Below are positions 11,603 through 24,044 of a stretch of DNA of 64,000 bases, one piece after another (position 1 is the first letter of the stretch; each line of letters starts with the position of its first letter). Source of the DNA: Antilocapra americana (lineage: Eukaryota > Chordata > Mammalia > Artiodactyla > Antilocapridae); assembly GCA_007570785.1 (NCBI GenBank), contig ML664183.1:11738416-11802415 (forward strand). The letters run 5' to 3'. Position numbers and translations under genes: made by a program. The notes below the pieces were generated by a model. The model saw nothing but the letters and a program-made list of their open reading frames with translations, searched no databases and was not told the DNA's origin.

Positions 11603-12390
11603 TTTGGGTGCCCTGAGGACCCTAGGGCTTAGTTGCCTCCTGCTTCATGTTGCACCATATGCCTGCAGCTGGTGAATGGATACCATCACTCACAGTTATT
11701 CATAGATGCTCAGAAAACCTGAAAAGAAGGAAGGAATAAGTATTTAATGAGAAAAATATTACAGGAGATACTGGGGAGAGCAGGATAAAGAGGGAGGACT
11801 TTTCATTGTTTTGGTCTCAGAATATGACAGTGGATATCGACTAAAGACAATATTGCCCTCTTAGGAAGTGTTTGGAAATGGAGGAGGGCATTTCTACTCG
11901 CACCCTGGCTGCGGTTGTTGGACTGGAAATGCTAACATCCTGAAACTCTTGGGACCTCCACCACACACACAAGGAAGAATTGTCCAGGCCAGAATGCTTG
12001 GAGCGTTCCCACTGAGGAAGAATAAAGGAAGTTCTCAGAGTAGGGAACATAAAAAACTTCTTTGTGCATTTTTCTGAACGTTAATCAATAATCCATTAAC
12101 TCAGGGAAGCTGAATGCTCTTCACACAGAATCCAGAACAAACTGACAGATAGCCTCTGGTAAGAACTCTGGAGAGGCTGCTTGGCCTTGGACAAGGCATT
12201 TCATTTCCTCAGTCCCCCATTTCTCTATCCTTATAGCCAACATTCTATAACTTCCTAATTCCTCTCATCAGAAAGGAGAAACACCTTGTAAAAATCAAGG
12301 CTTGGAAAGCCTTTGTTTTTCTCATTTTGTGTATAGTAGATACCATACTGCGATTAACCAAAATGCATATGGCAAAGTTTAAATAAAGTC
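11603..12390. other. Single-copy intergenic stretch
   Basis: No repeat, exon or RNA gene is recognised. Confidence 0.35.
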
Positions 12391-12394
12391 ATAC

Positions 12395-12645
12395 TTTATT
12401 GACTATACCAACTATAGTTAATAACACTGTGTTGCGCATTTGGAAGGTTCTTAGAGAGTAGATCTTGTAAGTTCTTATTACAGGAAAAACATTTTTGTGA
12501 CTATGTATAGTGACAGATGTTAACTAGGCTTCTTGTGGTGATCATTTTGCAGTATATACAAATATGGGATCATACTATACACCTGAATACGTCACTTATT
12601 TCTCAGTTTAACAGAAAGTATACAGAAGCAAATAATCCCAGAAGA
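12395..12645 (+). mobile_element. L1 (L1MA-like) 3' UTR fragment
   Basis: 'ctatagttaataacactgtg', 'agagagtagatcttgtaag' and 'catactatacacctgaatac' follow the order of an older mammalian L1 3' UTR in sense. Confidence 0.75.
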
Positions 12646-13330
12646 TTTTTGGTAAAGTATGATTTTAGCTATTTAGCATGTTCTCTGGAGATATATTTGA
12701 ATTTTTCAGAACCAAACAACACAAGTGCATACAAAACCATGGTAGGGCACTCTTCCTACTGGCTTTGAAAAAAAAGGATGTTAGGACATGCAACAAGCAT
12801 AATTCTATGTTTCAGGAAAGGTGACTATAATTGGGCCAGAAGGCAGTGAGTCTGAGAGGTATTGCCCGGAGAGGGACTTGTTTATTAGGATGTAAAGTTG
12901 AAAATATGATTATGCTTCTTCCTTCTTCTTCTACTTTATGCCTGAATTATTCCCCAAATACTTATTAGTAGTTATTTTTTTCTTAAAAGAGACACTCCTT
13001 TATTCTTTCAAGGAGACTATTGACTGCTTTTTTGGTTTGTTTTGCTTTATGAAATTAAGAGAAAAAGCATGTAACTCAACTGCTCATGCTGGAAACTTAA
13101 ACTTCATGACATTGGCTTTCAGGCTTGTTGGTTTTGTCTTATCCCTTTTGAAAGGCTCCATTTTACTTGGCTTTGTACTCTCATTCTGGAAAAACTAAGA
13201 GCTTTACATTGCTGCCTGTGACTTGTGGCCTATATTATACTCATTTATTTCAGTAGAAATGATGACCCAAGAAGGTTGGAATTTGACCCCAGAAAATGAG
13301 AAGGGAATGACTGAACTGTTTTGTTTTGTT
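12646..13330. other. Single-copy intergenic stretch
   Basis: No repeat, exon or RNA gene is recognised. Confidence 0.35.
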
Positions 13331-13333
13331 TTT

Positions 13334-13810
13334 TAATTAATTTTTATTGGAGTATAGTTACTTTACACTGTTGTGTTAGTTTGTACTATACAGCAAAATG
13401 AATCAGCCATACATACACATATATCCCCTCCATTTTGGGCTTCCTTCCCACTCAAGTCATCACAGTACATTGAATAGAGTTCCCTGTACTATACAGTAGG
13501 TTATTATTAGGCATCTGTTTTATGTGTGTGTGTTAGTTGCTCAGTCATGTCCGAATCTTTGCGACCCCATGGACTGCAGACCACCAGGCTCCTCTGTCCA
13601 TGGCATTCTCCACACAAGAATACTGGAGTGGGCTGTCGTGCATTTCTCCAGGGGATCTTCCCGACCCAGGGATTGAACCAGGATCTCCTGCATGGCAGGT
13701 AGACCTTTACCATTTGAGCTACCCAGGAAGCCCTATAGATACTATTTTATGCATAGTATCAACAGTGTATATGTGTCAGTCCCAATCTCCTAATTCTTTT
13801 CACCCCTATT
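13334..13810 (-). mobile_element. Antisense L1 3' fragment split by a Bov-tA insertion
   Basis: L1 antisense sequence (13334-13515, 'ttattggagtatagttac', 'gaatagagttccctgtact') is interrupted by an antisense Bov-tA (about 13528-13733) and resumes at about 13735-13808 ('gtatatgtgtcagtcccaat'). The SINE is therefore younger than the L1. Confidence 0.85.
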
Positions 13811-14910
13811 TGACCTACTTGAGCCCAACTTGAGCCACTAGGACTCAAAACTTGGAAAGAAGACAAAGGGAGGGCAGTCTGTCTTCTCAGTGTCAGAATG
13901 AAACACTCTACCAGGCCTACCAAGAATTATTGAATGAGCTAGGCTGAAGAGTGGACCTTTGCTTGAGTTTCTGTTTACAATTGTCCAAAGCCCTCTTTGA
14001 AGTTACATCAGAACCTATAAACTTGTACCCAGTAGAGATATAAATGAATTCTGAAAGGTAGAATAATCTTCAAGTTATGATTCTATTGTTTGTAGGGCAA
14101 GCAATTTTGTGTCTAATCCAACCATCTTATGTCAACAGTTTTTCTTCAGTGCTATATCACTACAATTCCTCTAATTCTCTTTGGAATCAGTTTTACTACC
14201 CTTCACTAATGAATTTAATAAATCTCCAACATGTGTTCATTCTATGTTTAAGAGTCATATTTTTGACTTATAGAAGAGAATACTTTGTCAAGTACAAAGA
14301 ATTCTAGTATTTCTAGAATATAAAGATCATACTTTAAGGTATATAAGGCATTCTTGGATTTTAATTTGCTTTTTTATTTATAGGTTTTATCTGTTTCCAT
14401 ATTAGCAGTTTTAAAGCACAAAGGTTCAAGAAACACACTAATCTGTTGGTTACAGAAGAATTTGCTTCCCTCAATGGGCAGAACAAACCTGAAGCCAAAT
14501 GTCAGGCTGGTTTTCACCTTTTATTTACTCCTTCTCACCTTCCCATCTTGTCATAACTGACTGACGGAGCCATTTAATCTGAATTTATTATTCCAGCTCT
14601 TCGTTTGAGATGGTAGGAAATGTCTGCTAGGACATAAAGTATGAATGATGGCAAGAGATTCTTCCAAGACTAATTGTTTTGAAATAGGTGATAGAGCTTT
14701 AACCTAGTGGATTTTGGACTGTAGTTCTTAGGCTTATCTTGGACTTCACTACACTCTCCTTCTCCCTGCTTCTCCTCCCCATAAACACCCTTCAGCCAGA
14801 ACAACTCCATTTATACACTGAGATTCAGGCAAGGTTTCATTTGAATGATCAATTTCTTAGGAGATGTATTTAATCCAAAGAAATGAAGTATTAATAATGG
14901 CGGAGGCAAT
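13811..14910. other. Single-copy intergenic stretch
   Basis: No repeat, exon or RNA gene is recognised. Confidence 0.35.
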
Positions 14911-14914
14911 CATG

Positions 14915-15035
14915 GTGTTGTGGAAAGAGTCCTGAAGCCAGGACACATGATAAGTCTTTGCTTTGTCCTTTACCACCTGTGTAATCTTGTACAGATGATT
15001 TCACAGAGTCTTGAGGTCCATATTTATAAACCTAC
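14915..15035 (+). mobile_element. MIR fragment
   Basis: 'gtggaaagagtcctgaagcc' and 'accacctgtgtaatcttg' match the MIR head and core in sense. It is diverged. Confidence 0.6.
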
Positions 15036-15750
15036 CTTGCAAGAGAACTGTGTGATAAGAGAGATCACATAAAGTCATGTGTGATTGTGAAAGGTTGCTA
15101 TAAACAGCTTTTCAAGCATTGCCAACATGCAATAGAAATGTTTGGGGATCACAGGAGGAGCCCTTAGAACTCCACAAATCATGCTAATTATAATAGGTGG
15201 CCACTTAGTCATATGGTTGTTGATTTTCACTTTAGTGTACCAGCACTTTCTTCTTCATTACCTTAAATTTATTTTGCACCCATCTGATTCTCCAGTTTCT
15301 GATTGAAATTTGGAAGTTTCACAAAAACTCAACAGGAGCAGTCTTTATGAAGTGTTTCCTCCAGGGGAGCAGATTGTGCTGCTCATCCAAGTCAGCTCTC
15401 AAGCAAATTTAACTCTCAGCCCTGTAGCCCTCATACAGAAAGACAAGGAAAGCAAAAATGGAGCTGGGAGGAATGATGCCAACTGGACTGCCTTGTGCTT
15501 CTGACTCACTCAGAACCATCATAATGTCGATGGAAGCACCCCCTTCATCCCCGTATTTTTTATAAGGGAATGCTATTAGGAGAGCAAGGTCCAGAGAGAA
15601 GCAGCCCATTAACACTTCCATCAGGCTTAAAGACTAAAAAAGCAGAGATGGACATCCAGAGATGCCTTGGTCACTGGATGAAAGGGGAAAAGCACCATTA
15701 GAAAGATGGGAAAGGAAAAGTCTATGTACCTAAAGTAGGACTTGTATCAC
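15036..15750. other. Single-copy intergenic stretch
   Basis: No repeat, exon or RNA gene is recognised. Confidence 0.35.
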
Positions 15751-15754
15751 ACAA

Positions 15755-15855
15755 TAATAAATAGCTGTTACTTGCTAAACATTACTATGTTCCTGACACT
15801 GTGCTTATAAATAAATTATCTTGCTTGATCCTCACAATTGCCCTATTAGTCACGG
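15755..15855 (-). mobile_element. MIR fragment, antisense
   Basis: 'ctatgttcctgacactgtgc' and 'cttgatcctcacaattgccc' are antisense MIR phrases. Confidence 0.65.
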
Positions 15856-16284
15856 TAGGCTAACTGCCACAACAAATAATCTCCAAATCTCAGTGACTTA
15901 ATAAGGTAAAGGCAAATTGATTACTCTTGTCCCCATCCTCCCCAGGACCTTGGAGTCCTTTTTTTCCCCTCATTAACCTTTTATTTTTAACTTAGTTTTG
16001 CAGTAAAGAAACAGAAAAGAAACAAATCATTAAACAAATACCATAGCTGTCAATCTTAAATTTTAAATGAAGTTCTTCTTAAACAAAGCAGTAACACTAC
16101 ATCCTATAATTACATCTTTACTTGAATATACAATAACTGTGTGCAAAGCGCTTTTCAAACTATAAAATAAGACTTTGGAATAGGATACAAATGATTATCC
16201 CTAGGATTTAGTTATCTCCAAATGCTCGTAATGAATCACAACTGCTTATATTTTTACTTTGCATCTTATTTACTTATATACTAA
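15856..16284. other. A/T-rich intergenic stretch
   Basis: No gene or repeat family is recognised with confidence. Confidence 0.3.
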
Positions 16285-16462
16285 GAGATAGCAAAAGGAG
16301 AAGAGGGCAGAAGAGGATGAGATGGTTAGATAGCATTGCTGACTCAGTGGACCCGAATTTGAACAGTCTCCGAGAGATAGTGAAGGACATAGAAGCCTGG
16401 TGTGCTTCAGTCCACGGAGTCACAAAAAGTCGGACGCAACCTAGCAACTGAACAACAACAAC
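16285..16462 (+). mobile_element. BovB 3' end fragment
   Basis: The last 180 bp of BovB in sense: 'gcagaagaggatgagatgg', 'catagaagcctggtgtgc', 'cacaaaaagtcggacgcaac', ending in an (AAC)n-like tail. Confidence 0.85.
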
Positions 16463-16734
16463 ATACTAAGAGAAAAACCACCATTTTCTGATACCAATTG
16501 ATAGCTAACTTTTGAAAATAATTTCCAATCCACAGGTCTAAATTTTATTCTTACATATAATTCAGTTACTGGCTTCATTTTTCCCCTAAATAAATAGAGG
16601 ACAACTTTTAAAAAGCAAATATTAGCAGATCTCTTTAGACAGACACATTTCAATCAAGAAGGGGTTTTTAAAAATCAGTTTATATATAAGAAAAAAAGGA
16701 AAGAACAGTCTTCAAGAAAGCAAATTATATTCTT

Positions 16735-16840
16735 AAAAATATGGACTGTTTCCTGGATTTGCATACCATCATTGTGCAGGGCCATGCTAATCTTCTCTGT
16801 ATCATTCCAATATTAGTATATGTGCTGCCAAAGTGAGCAT
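16735..16840 (-). pseudogene. U6 snRNA pseudogene
   Basis: The minus strand, read from 16840 to 16735, follows U6 snRNA from its 5' stem through the 'agcatggccctgc' region to the T-rich 3' end. The + strand shows 'ccatgctaatcttctctgta' and 'tagtatatgtgctgcc'. It is nearly full-length (about 106 nt) but has several substitutions, including in the normally invariant ACAGAGA-to-stem region flanks and the 5' end. No TATA box is visible at the expected -30 position (about 16865-16872), so it is most likely an inactive retrocopy. Confidence 0.9.
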
Positions 16841-17084
16841 GTGGAGTTCTGTATCCTCCAGCAGGTGAAGAGAGAGGGAGAGATCCCATGGGAAGGTTCT
16901 TATGGCCAAGTCCCGGATGAAGAATGTGTCACTTCTACCTGCATTCCCTCAGCCAGAACTCAGTCAGATGGCCCTACCTAACTGCAAGGGAGGCTGGGAA
17001 ATGTCCACTAGGCATACAACCAAGAGGAAAAGGAAACAAGGCTTGTTGAACACATAGACTCTCCTGTAACAATTCATCGCTCCC

Positions 17085-17168
17085 ATTTTTACAGATGAAA
17101 CTGAGTTTTGGACAAGTGAAGTAACTTGCCTAATAGCACATAGCAAGTGAGTGGTAGAACCTGGATAA
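17085..17168 (-). mobile_element. MIR fragment, antisense
   Basis: 'ttttacagatgaaactgag', 'gtaacttgcctaatagcac' and 'gtgagtggtagaacctgg' form the antisense MIR core. Confidence 0.8.
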
Positions 17169-17169
17169 G

Positions 17170-20100
17170 TTCTTGGTATGATACATTCTTGGTAGATCCC
17201 AAGAACATGACTGCTGCTCTGCAAGACCACAGAAGTGGTGGTGATAAATTCTGATTTCTTGCCCCAAGTCTAAAATGTGGTACAAATGGCATCTTTCCAG
17301 GGTATCTTTATATCCCAAAGAACATCCCCAGTTCCCTGCTCCTGAATAAATTCCATGGAAGTTTCTTAGTTGAATGAAGTTTGCTTCATGAAATGTCCAG
17401 CTGAATGATGGTTGCTTGAGGCCAAAACTACCCAATACCTCACTGAGGAGAAGGGCCAGGCTAGTGCTGTGCTAATGGGCAGCAATGTAAGGGGTAGATG
17501 CCTGGGCAGCCTCCTCATTGGGGAATCATCATTTATGTTGGACTCACCGATTTCAGGGGCTGGCTGCTGGACTGGTCCACCATGAGGAGCCACTAGAGGA
17601 AAATGATGACAGAATGGGAAATAGTACTTTGAATGGCAGACCAATAATGACATCTTTGTCAAGCCATTCATTGTGACAGAAGGAGACTTCCCTGTGGAGG
17701 ATTACCGGTTGGATAAGATGTGATGCCCAAGGAAGGACACACTCTGCCCCAGGTTCTGACCATCCATCAGCCCCTCCCTATGTGTACCCATAACCCTCTT
17801 CCCTGACCCCATTTTGATTTTATTCATCTTTCCCTTGCCATTGTTTTTTGAGACCTGTGCTTTCAACATGCCAGAAACCTGGGGACAAAAACCTAGTCTG
17901 TCTTTAGTGATACTATTTGTTTTCCTAGTATGTCCCTCTCCACTTCCTCCCCACCCCCATCCTTGGGGTTCTGTTCAAGTGTTATCTCCTTGAACTCAAG
18001 CTTGGAGATTTTAGGCTCTCCAGGGAGAAGAGACTCAGGAAGGGGTTCTGGAAAAAGTATAAAGCTGATGCTGGTCCTGCTGATCCAATCACCAGGTACT
18101 GTGGACATGCCTTAGGGACAAGGCTGCCCCGTGTGTGTATGACTGTGTGTACATTGAAAGCTCTGTACTACATGTGTGCTGTGACACCAGAAGCACAGGT
18201 CTGTTTGGTGCAGAGGTTGCAACAGCGGGCATGGACCCAGAGAAAGGCACCATCTCTCGACACTCCCTAAGCATCTCTTAGGATGTCAGTAATTGTCTGA
18301 TTTGGTGTTGTAGCAATATCCAAAATGAACAGATGCTCGCTCTAGACAACTGACCTTTACTTCCTTTGCATTAATGTAAAGCCGTGCAGACAGCAGAGCC
18401 CCTCGGTACACTGCCCCGACTTTCTGGTTTCTTCTTCTGTCAGGCAACATTAACTAATTAACAGTTAATACGTTAAGCGCTTTGGACTCTGTTCTCCTGG
18501 AGCTCTTGTTCTTCTGATTCCGATCTCAGAATCTCTCCTTTGTGGGTATCCGGCTGTGTTAGAGGGAATTCAAAAGCAGTTTAACATTTCCCCTTGAACA
18601 GAACAGCAGAAATCAGTACAGAAAGAAGGAAATTGCTACTTTGAAACCTGCAAATGGAAGGATTGCTGTCTTTGTTTCACACCTATTTTCCACATGTGAG
18701 ACGCAGTTGGCTTCACTGATTATGTACTGTTGAGGATGACCTTTCCATTTTTCAGTCTTGGAAGCCTGCAATTTAATGTGAAGCATCTATTGGTGGGCTG
18801 ATAGTACAAAGACTTCTCAGGATAATGTGCTTGATTTTCCCCCTTGAAATCAATTCGTGTTTATTAAGTGTCTTTTATGAAAGTGGCAAGGAACAAGGTG
18901 CTTCACATGCATTATCTCATTTAGTCTCATGTAAACGGCTCAGTTGCCTCTGATGTAGCATCATTAGCCGGCGTTTTCAGACAAGATAAAAGGGAGCAAG
19001 GAAATGTTCACTCAGGGCTCTGAAAGTGCTAAATCACTTCCAGGGGATGAATACGCTTACTGTCTAGTTTCTATTTGATGGATTTCAATACCTTTTTTAA
19101 TATTAATACCTACTTCACATTTGCATAACCCTTTCAACTTTTCAAAGCTCTGTCACCTCGTTCACATGTCATCTGATGCTCATGCTATCCTGTGCTGATA
19201 ATGGTCGAGAACTATTTGATGGCATCTTTTTTTCCTTTGGCCTAAATCTCTGCAGAGCAGCTTGCTTTGGTTGCCATAGCTAAGGTTCAGGATGAAACCA
19301 ATAGAAATCTTGCTTTCAGAAATCGAATCCATATTTTCATTTACAGGGTCTCCCTGGGAGCATGTGATCAGTACAGCAATGCACATTGGTCCTTACCTAC
19401 CAGAGCCAACTGCCCCCTAGATTTTAGAAATGTAAGTGTCTTTACTACCCTGTCCTTGTTGGGATCTCCCTTCCAGTTTGCTCCAGTTAATGACAGCCAA
19501 AAAGAAAGAAAGAAAGAAAAATAAGAAGGAAAAAAAGAGGTTTGTATGCTTGAGCAATGAGGTGCATTTATTCTCAAAAAATCCAGAATCCAGCCTAAAT
19601 GAAGCAGGGAGGGGGTGACAGCAGAAGAAGCATAAAGCAGGTGTGTACTTAATTGCTGCAGCTGGTGCCAAGTATTTGGCATAATTTTTCTCCTCATTTC
19701 CAATTATTGGCACTGGTGCTTACTTTACGTTTTAGCCGAAGCATCTGAGAAGAGTCTAGGAACTGCTCTGCCTCTCTTACTTGTACAGACAGTTTTCTGA
19801 CAAATATTGTAAGTGAACACAATCCTGAGGTGTTTTCGTTTGTTTTGGTTTTGCCTCAGAATGACTCATGGATTATGGAAAGAGAGATTGGGCAAGTTAA
19901 CATGTTATTTGATTCAGCCCAAATTGCCATGGGTTGAATTTTTAATCTGTTTCCCAAGACTTGACTCAACCTTTCAGACTCATCTGTGTGATTTAGATTT
20001 CAGAATTGTAGGTCTGAGCCCATAGCTTCCTCAGGTGTTTTCTTTTAAAAAGTAGGTTGTTAAATTCACCAGCTGAGGTGGCACCTCCCTTTTAACTATT

Positions 20101-20190
20101 GGACTTTTCTTCTTTAGGTGATGAAGGGAAATATTGCAAAAATATTAGATGCAAGTTATTTGATGCCCTGTCATTCCACAAATGTTTATG
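17170..20190. other. Repeat-poor stretch, about 3 kb
   Basis: This is the longest part of the intergenic half with almost no recognised repeat; the exceptions are a probable antisense MIR at 18850-19010 and a short (GAAA)n at 19505-19521. I see no exon with credible splice sites and a recognisable protein. Overlapping short open frames on both strands (17130-17671, 19368-19713) show no domain. It could hold conserved regulatory DNA, but that is inference only. Confidence 0.4.
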
Positions 20191-20193
20191 AAA

Positions 20194-20515
20194 GGGTCTC
20201 CCTGGAGACTGAGTGGGAAAGAATCCACTTGCCAATGCAAGAGACATGGGTTTGATCCCTGGTCTGGGGAGATCCCACATGCAACTATGATTGTGCACCA
20301 CAACTACTGAGCCTGTGCACCAGAGCCCTTGAGCTGCACATGCGGCAAGTACTGAAGCCTGCATGCCCTAGAGCCTGTGTTCTGCAATAAATGAAGCCAC
20401 CTCAGTGAGAAGCCCATGCACCGAAACTAGAGTAACCCCGGCTCGCCACAACTTGAGAAAAGCTCTCGCCGCAACAAAGACCAAGCACAACCAAACTAAA
20501 TAATAAATTAGAAAA
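20194..20515 (+). mobile_element. CHR-1-type long SINE
   Basis: A 320-bp sense CHR SINE: head 'gggtctccctggagactga', then the unique body 'gattgtgcaccacaactact', 'gagaagcccatgcaccg' and 'gccgcaacaaagaccaag', ending in an A-rich tail. Confidence 0.85.
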
Positions 20516-20908
20516 AATGTTTATGAAGAGTGAACACTGTGTCAGACCTTATGAAGACCAAACAACTGTTGCCCCAAACAATGCCAAGAACCATGAGGCA
20601 TGCAAAGATACATACTCTAAGGTCTTTTCCTTTCAGTAGTTTTGGTCCCTAAGAAAAGTGAGACAAGAACAAGGAGCAACACAATGCAGCTCTGAGGGGA
20701 GGAACAGCAATACGATTAAGAAAAGTGCGTGGATCTATCACTTCTGATGGCAGATATAGCATAAAGGAAAAAGGTCTTTATTCCCGCGCCTTAAGGTAAT
20801 TTAACTTAGTGGATGTGGTTTGATTACTGTATTTAAGATGATATTTGATTTCTATGCATTTACCTGACCTTTACCCTTTATCTCCTTCTATTAACACTAA
20901 TCTGTGTG
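20516..20908. other. Single-copy intergenic stretch
   Basis: No gene or repeat family is recognised. Confidence 0.35.
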
Positions 20909-20911
20909 TGA

Positions 20912-20912
20912 A

Positions 20913-20945
<33 letters not shown>

Positions 20946-20950
20946 GTAAT
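20912..20950. repeat. (TA)n microsatellite
   Basis: Interrupted TA repeats immediately 5' of a SINE. Confidence 0.9.
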
Positions 20951-20959
20951 TGTATATAT

Positions 20960-21172
20960 ACATGGCTTCCCAAGTGGTGCTAGTAGTCAGGAACCTACTC
21001 GCCAACATAAGAGACACAATTTCGATCCCTGGGTCAGGAAGATCCCCTGGAGGTGAGCATGCCAACCTTCTCCAATAGTCTTGCCTGGAGAATCCCATGG
21101 ATGGAGGAGCCTGGTGGGCTACAGTTTATAGGGTCGCAAAGAGTCAGACATGACCAAAGTGACTTAGCATGC
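20960..21172 (+). mobile_element. Bov-tA SINE
   Basis: Sense Bov-tA: 'ggcttcccaagtggtgctag' head to 'gtgacttagcatgcac' tail. Confidence 0.9.
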
Positions 21173-21309
21173 ACACAGACACATGTATTTGTGTGTGTAT
21201 ATATACAGAAAGATATATAGTACAATTTTGAACTGAAATTTTTTAAAATTTTTGGAACTTTATTTCAGATTGCATTTCGGGAAGTAGGAATGAAAGAGGA
21301 GAGAAAAGT

Positions 21310-21460
21310 TGTAGTTCAGAGAGGGCATCAGGACACCTGGGTTCTGGTCTTGTTTCCACCTGACTCACCTGTGTTCCCAGGTGCCTGGGGCCTTAGCCTG
21401 GGTGACCCCCAATGTCCCTTTCAGTCTAAATGGTCTACATGTAATGCCTCCCACCCCGTG
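21310..21460 (+). mobile_element. MIR fragment
   Basis: 'caggacacctgggttctggt' followed by the body order of a sense MIR. It is diverged. Confidence 0.55.
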
Positions 21461-22090
21461 CTGATGGAAGCAAAGGATACTGGAGGCCTGAGGGTGTATC
21501 AGAGGTGCTGGAATTGAGACAGAAAGAGTGGTATTTGGGTGAGACACCTCGACCTCTCAGCTTCCTATTTAAATGCCACATCATTTGTAGAAAGCTGTTA
21601 AATTCAGAGCCACTCACTGTTTATGAGGTGTAGAGCATGGCCGAGTAAAAACATGTCTAGAAGACCAACACGCTGGCCGAAGTCTGTGCTGAGTGAGGTC
21701 CACAGATAAACCTTAAAGGCAATGGAGTGAGTTCTGAGGAACAGACAGAAGGGAACTGGGGAAAGTGTAGCATAGGAGACAGCACGTCTCTCCATGGTTC
21801 TCTCCTGTCTCATTTCACAGCCAGGAGTCGGGCCCAAGCCCCAATCAGCCCCACGCCCAGAGGTTGCTGCCAGCCCCCCAACAACCCTCTCCCTTCAGAC
21901 TCTTCCTTTCCAGCTCACACATCACTGTCTTCCCTCAAACACTCCACTCACCCTGTGTGGTGATTTATTACGAGTCTCTGTTACCTGTAGCATCTCATCT
22001 CAGCCTGGGGTTCTGGGTTCTTCATCCAGGAAACATGGTACTAAAACAGGTGACCTCGGCTTAGCCTTGGCCTTTGCAGCATTAAAGCTG
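21461..22090. other. Single-copy, GC-moderate stretch
   Basis: No gene is recognised. Open frames of 60-115 codons in overlapping phases have no recognisable domain and low-complexity Ser/Pro composition. Confidence 0.35.
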
Positions 22091-22094
22091 TGCA

Positions 22095-22314
22095 ATTATT
22101 GTTGTTGTTTAATCCCTAAGTTGTGTCCAACTCTTTTGTGACCCTATAAACTACAGCCCACCAGGCTCCTCTGTCCATGGGATTTCCCGGCCAAGAATAC
22201 TGGAGTGGGTTGCCATTTCCTTCTCCAGGGGATCTTCCTGACCCAGGGATTGAACCTGCATCTCCGGCACTGGCAGGCAAAGTCTTTACCACTGAGCCAC
22301 CAGGGAAGACCTGG
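22095..22314 (-). mobile_element. Bov-tA SINE
   Basis: Antisense Bov-tA: (TTG)n-like left end, 'taagttgtgtccaactctt', 'ccactgagccaccagggaag' at the right. Confidence 0.9.
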
Positions 22315-23060
22315 CTTTTCACAAAATGTTAAACTTCCCTGGCCTTTATTTTCCTTATCTCCAACATGACTGGGGATTGAGGTCTCCAACTATAAATGAT
22401 CTATTGGAACGGCTGATCTAACATGACGGCCCTGGTCTCACACTACCTTGGAGTGCCCAGATTCTAATATGTTGGCTCACAGTCCTGGGGGCATCTATAA
22501 TCTTGGCAGGTCTTGGGTCCCAGGTTTTGGTTTGGGAGATGTCATTGTGCTGGTTTTCCAGGCCATCTTCTGGTGTTCTCCATAGCATTTCTCTGCTCCA
22601 AACAAGTCTGTGGTCTCAGGAGCTCTGAATAAGCCTAAATGTTTCCATCCTGTCTGCTCTGGCTCTGTACCACTACCACCGCCAGAAAGCTGCTCATGGT
22701 CCCCTACGCTACCCCACAGCAGTCAATTTCCAGATTAAAGCCCAGCTGACCCAGACACCCTTCACTGGGTACCTACATCTAACAACAGCTCCCCCTTTCC
22801 ATGAGGGCAAGTCTAATAGCCATAGCCATGGCCTCAGTGACCTTTGGTAATCTGTGGACTTAAAACTTCCAGTCATGCCCCCAAGAGTGTCTTTTTTTCA
22901 AACATAATTGTCGTAGTGCAGCCATTCAGCATTGTATCATAGATGTTTTCTCTCAATGTGTCATAGTCTTCACAAGGTGTTAATGAATGCCTTGGGACTC
23001 TGATAACTTTTCCCCTGTTACTGTTGGGCAATTAAATGCTTAGTCTTTCAATATCATAAC
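22315..23060. other. Intergenic stretch, no gene recognised
   Basis: No exon or RNA gene is recognised. It could contain an unrecognised old repeat. Confidence 0.3.
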
Positions 23061-23064
23061 TATC

Positions 23065-23150
23065 TCAGCGTGTGCGTGTGTGTGTGTGCTTCAGTCATGC
23101 CCAGCTCTTTGCAACCCTATGGACTGTTGTCTGCCAGGCTCCTCTGTCCA
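23065..23150 (-). mobile_element. Partial Bov-tA SINE with (TG)n
   Basis: A (TG)n run followed by 'cttcagtcatgcccagctct' and 'ctgccaggctcctctgtcc', the reverse complement of only the 3' third of the SINE. Confidence 0.8.
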
Positions 23151-23409
23151 TACATCCTGCTTTTTGAATACTTTGCGTTATTTTCCTAGTCCACTCAGAT
23201 GCATTGTTATTGTAAAACATAAACTTCTTCGTGGCAACTTGTAGTTTGGCAGTCCTTGTGTATCTCCCTCTTGTGCATTCACCTACATCAGCTGTGCCTT
23301 CAGCTTCCACTTACTGCCCCCACCACTGTTACCGCTCAGCAAGTGGTCTTGCCTAAGGCACTGTGTAGTTCTGTCTCAGACATCTCTGCCTCTTCAGCTA
23401 TTCCCTGAT

Positions 23410-23590
23410 TGGGTGGTTCTCAAACTCCAGGTGCACTGAATGGCCTAGAAGACTTATAAAGACCCAGGTTGCTGCCCCCTCCCCGAGGTTCTGACACAGT
23501 AGGTCTGTGTGGAGTGGAGAGGGAAAGTTGCATTTCTAATAAACTGAGGTGGTCCTGATGCTGCTGGACCACGGTCCACACTCAGTAAAC
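23410..23590. mobile_element. hAT-Charlie (MER5-like) relic
   Basis: 'tggttctcaaactccaggtg', 'gaggttctgacacagtagg' and 'ctgatgctgctggaccacgg' follow MER5-type internal order, with the ends degenerate. Confidence 0.65.
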
Positions 23591-24040
23591 TCCTGCTTGG
23601 ATTCTTTCCTCATGTTTCAGTGGAAATGGGTTAGCTTCTCTAATTTGTATTCCCTGCCTCCCACCCCCCTCCTTGACTACCTGCCCTCTGAACCATCTTC
23701 CCATCTTCTCCTGGACTAGCTCCTACTCTCAATCTCTTTTCTTCTAGTGCTTTCAATCTGCACCATTGAAACTTCCCTTACTCCATCCTTTAAGAACCCT
23801 CCGATCACTGCTATTTTAGTAATATCTTTCTCTTACCATTACCCAGTTCTAACTAGCAACCCAAATGTCTTTCCTCCTGTTGCAAATTTTTCCTGAGCTT
23901 AAACTTGATCTTCATTCATTGCTTCTACTTCTTATCCTTGCATTTCCTTTCTAATTCCCAGAAATTTCCCAAGCTGCTCTACGGAAGCTATCTGGAAATT
24001 TTTAAATTATCCCTTTCCCCAAATCAAGTGACCTTTCTTT
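23591..24040. other. Pyrimidine-rich intergenic stretch
   Basis: No gene is recognised. The strong C/T bias of the + strand could reflect an old LINE-2 or CR1 fragment, but no diagnostic motif is clear. Confidence 0.3.
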
Positions 24041-24044
24041 ATTA

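Noticed and set aside
17130..17671. Overlapping minus-strand open frames of 67-101 codons
   Set aside because: Three phases overlap in the same place, there is no recognisable domain, and the segment begins inside a MIR.
19505..19521. (GAAA)n run as a possible protein repeat
   Set aside because: It is simple sequence with no supporting reading frame.
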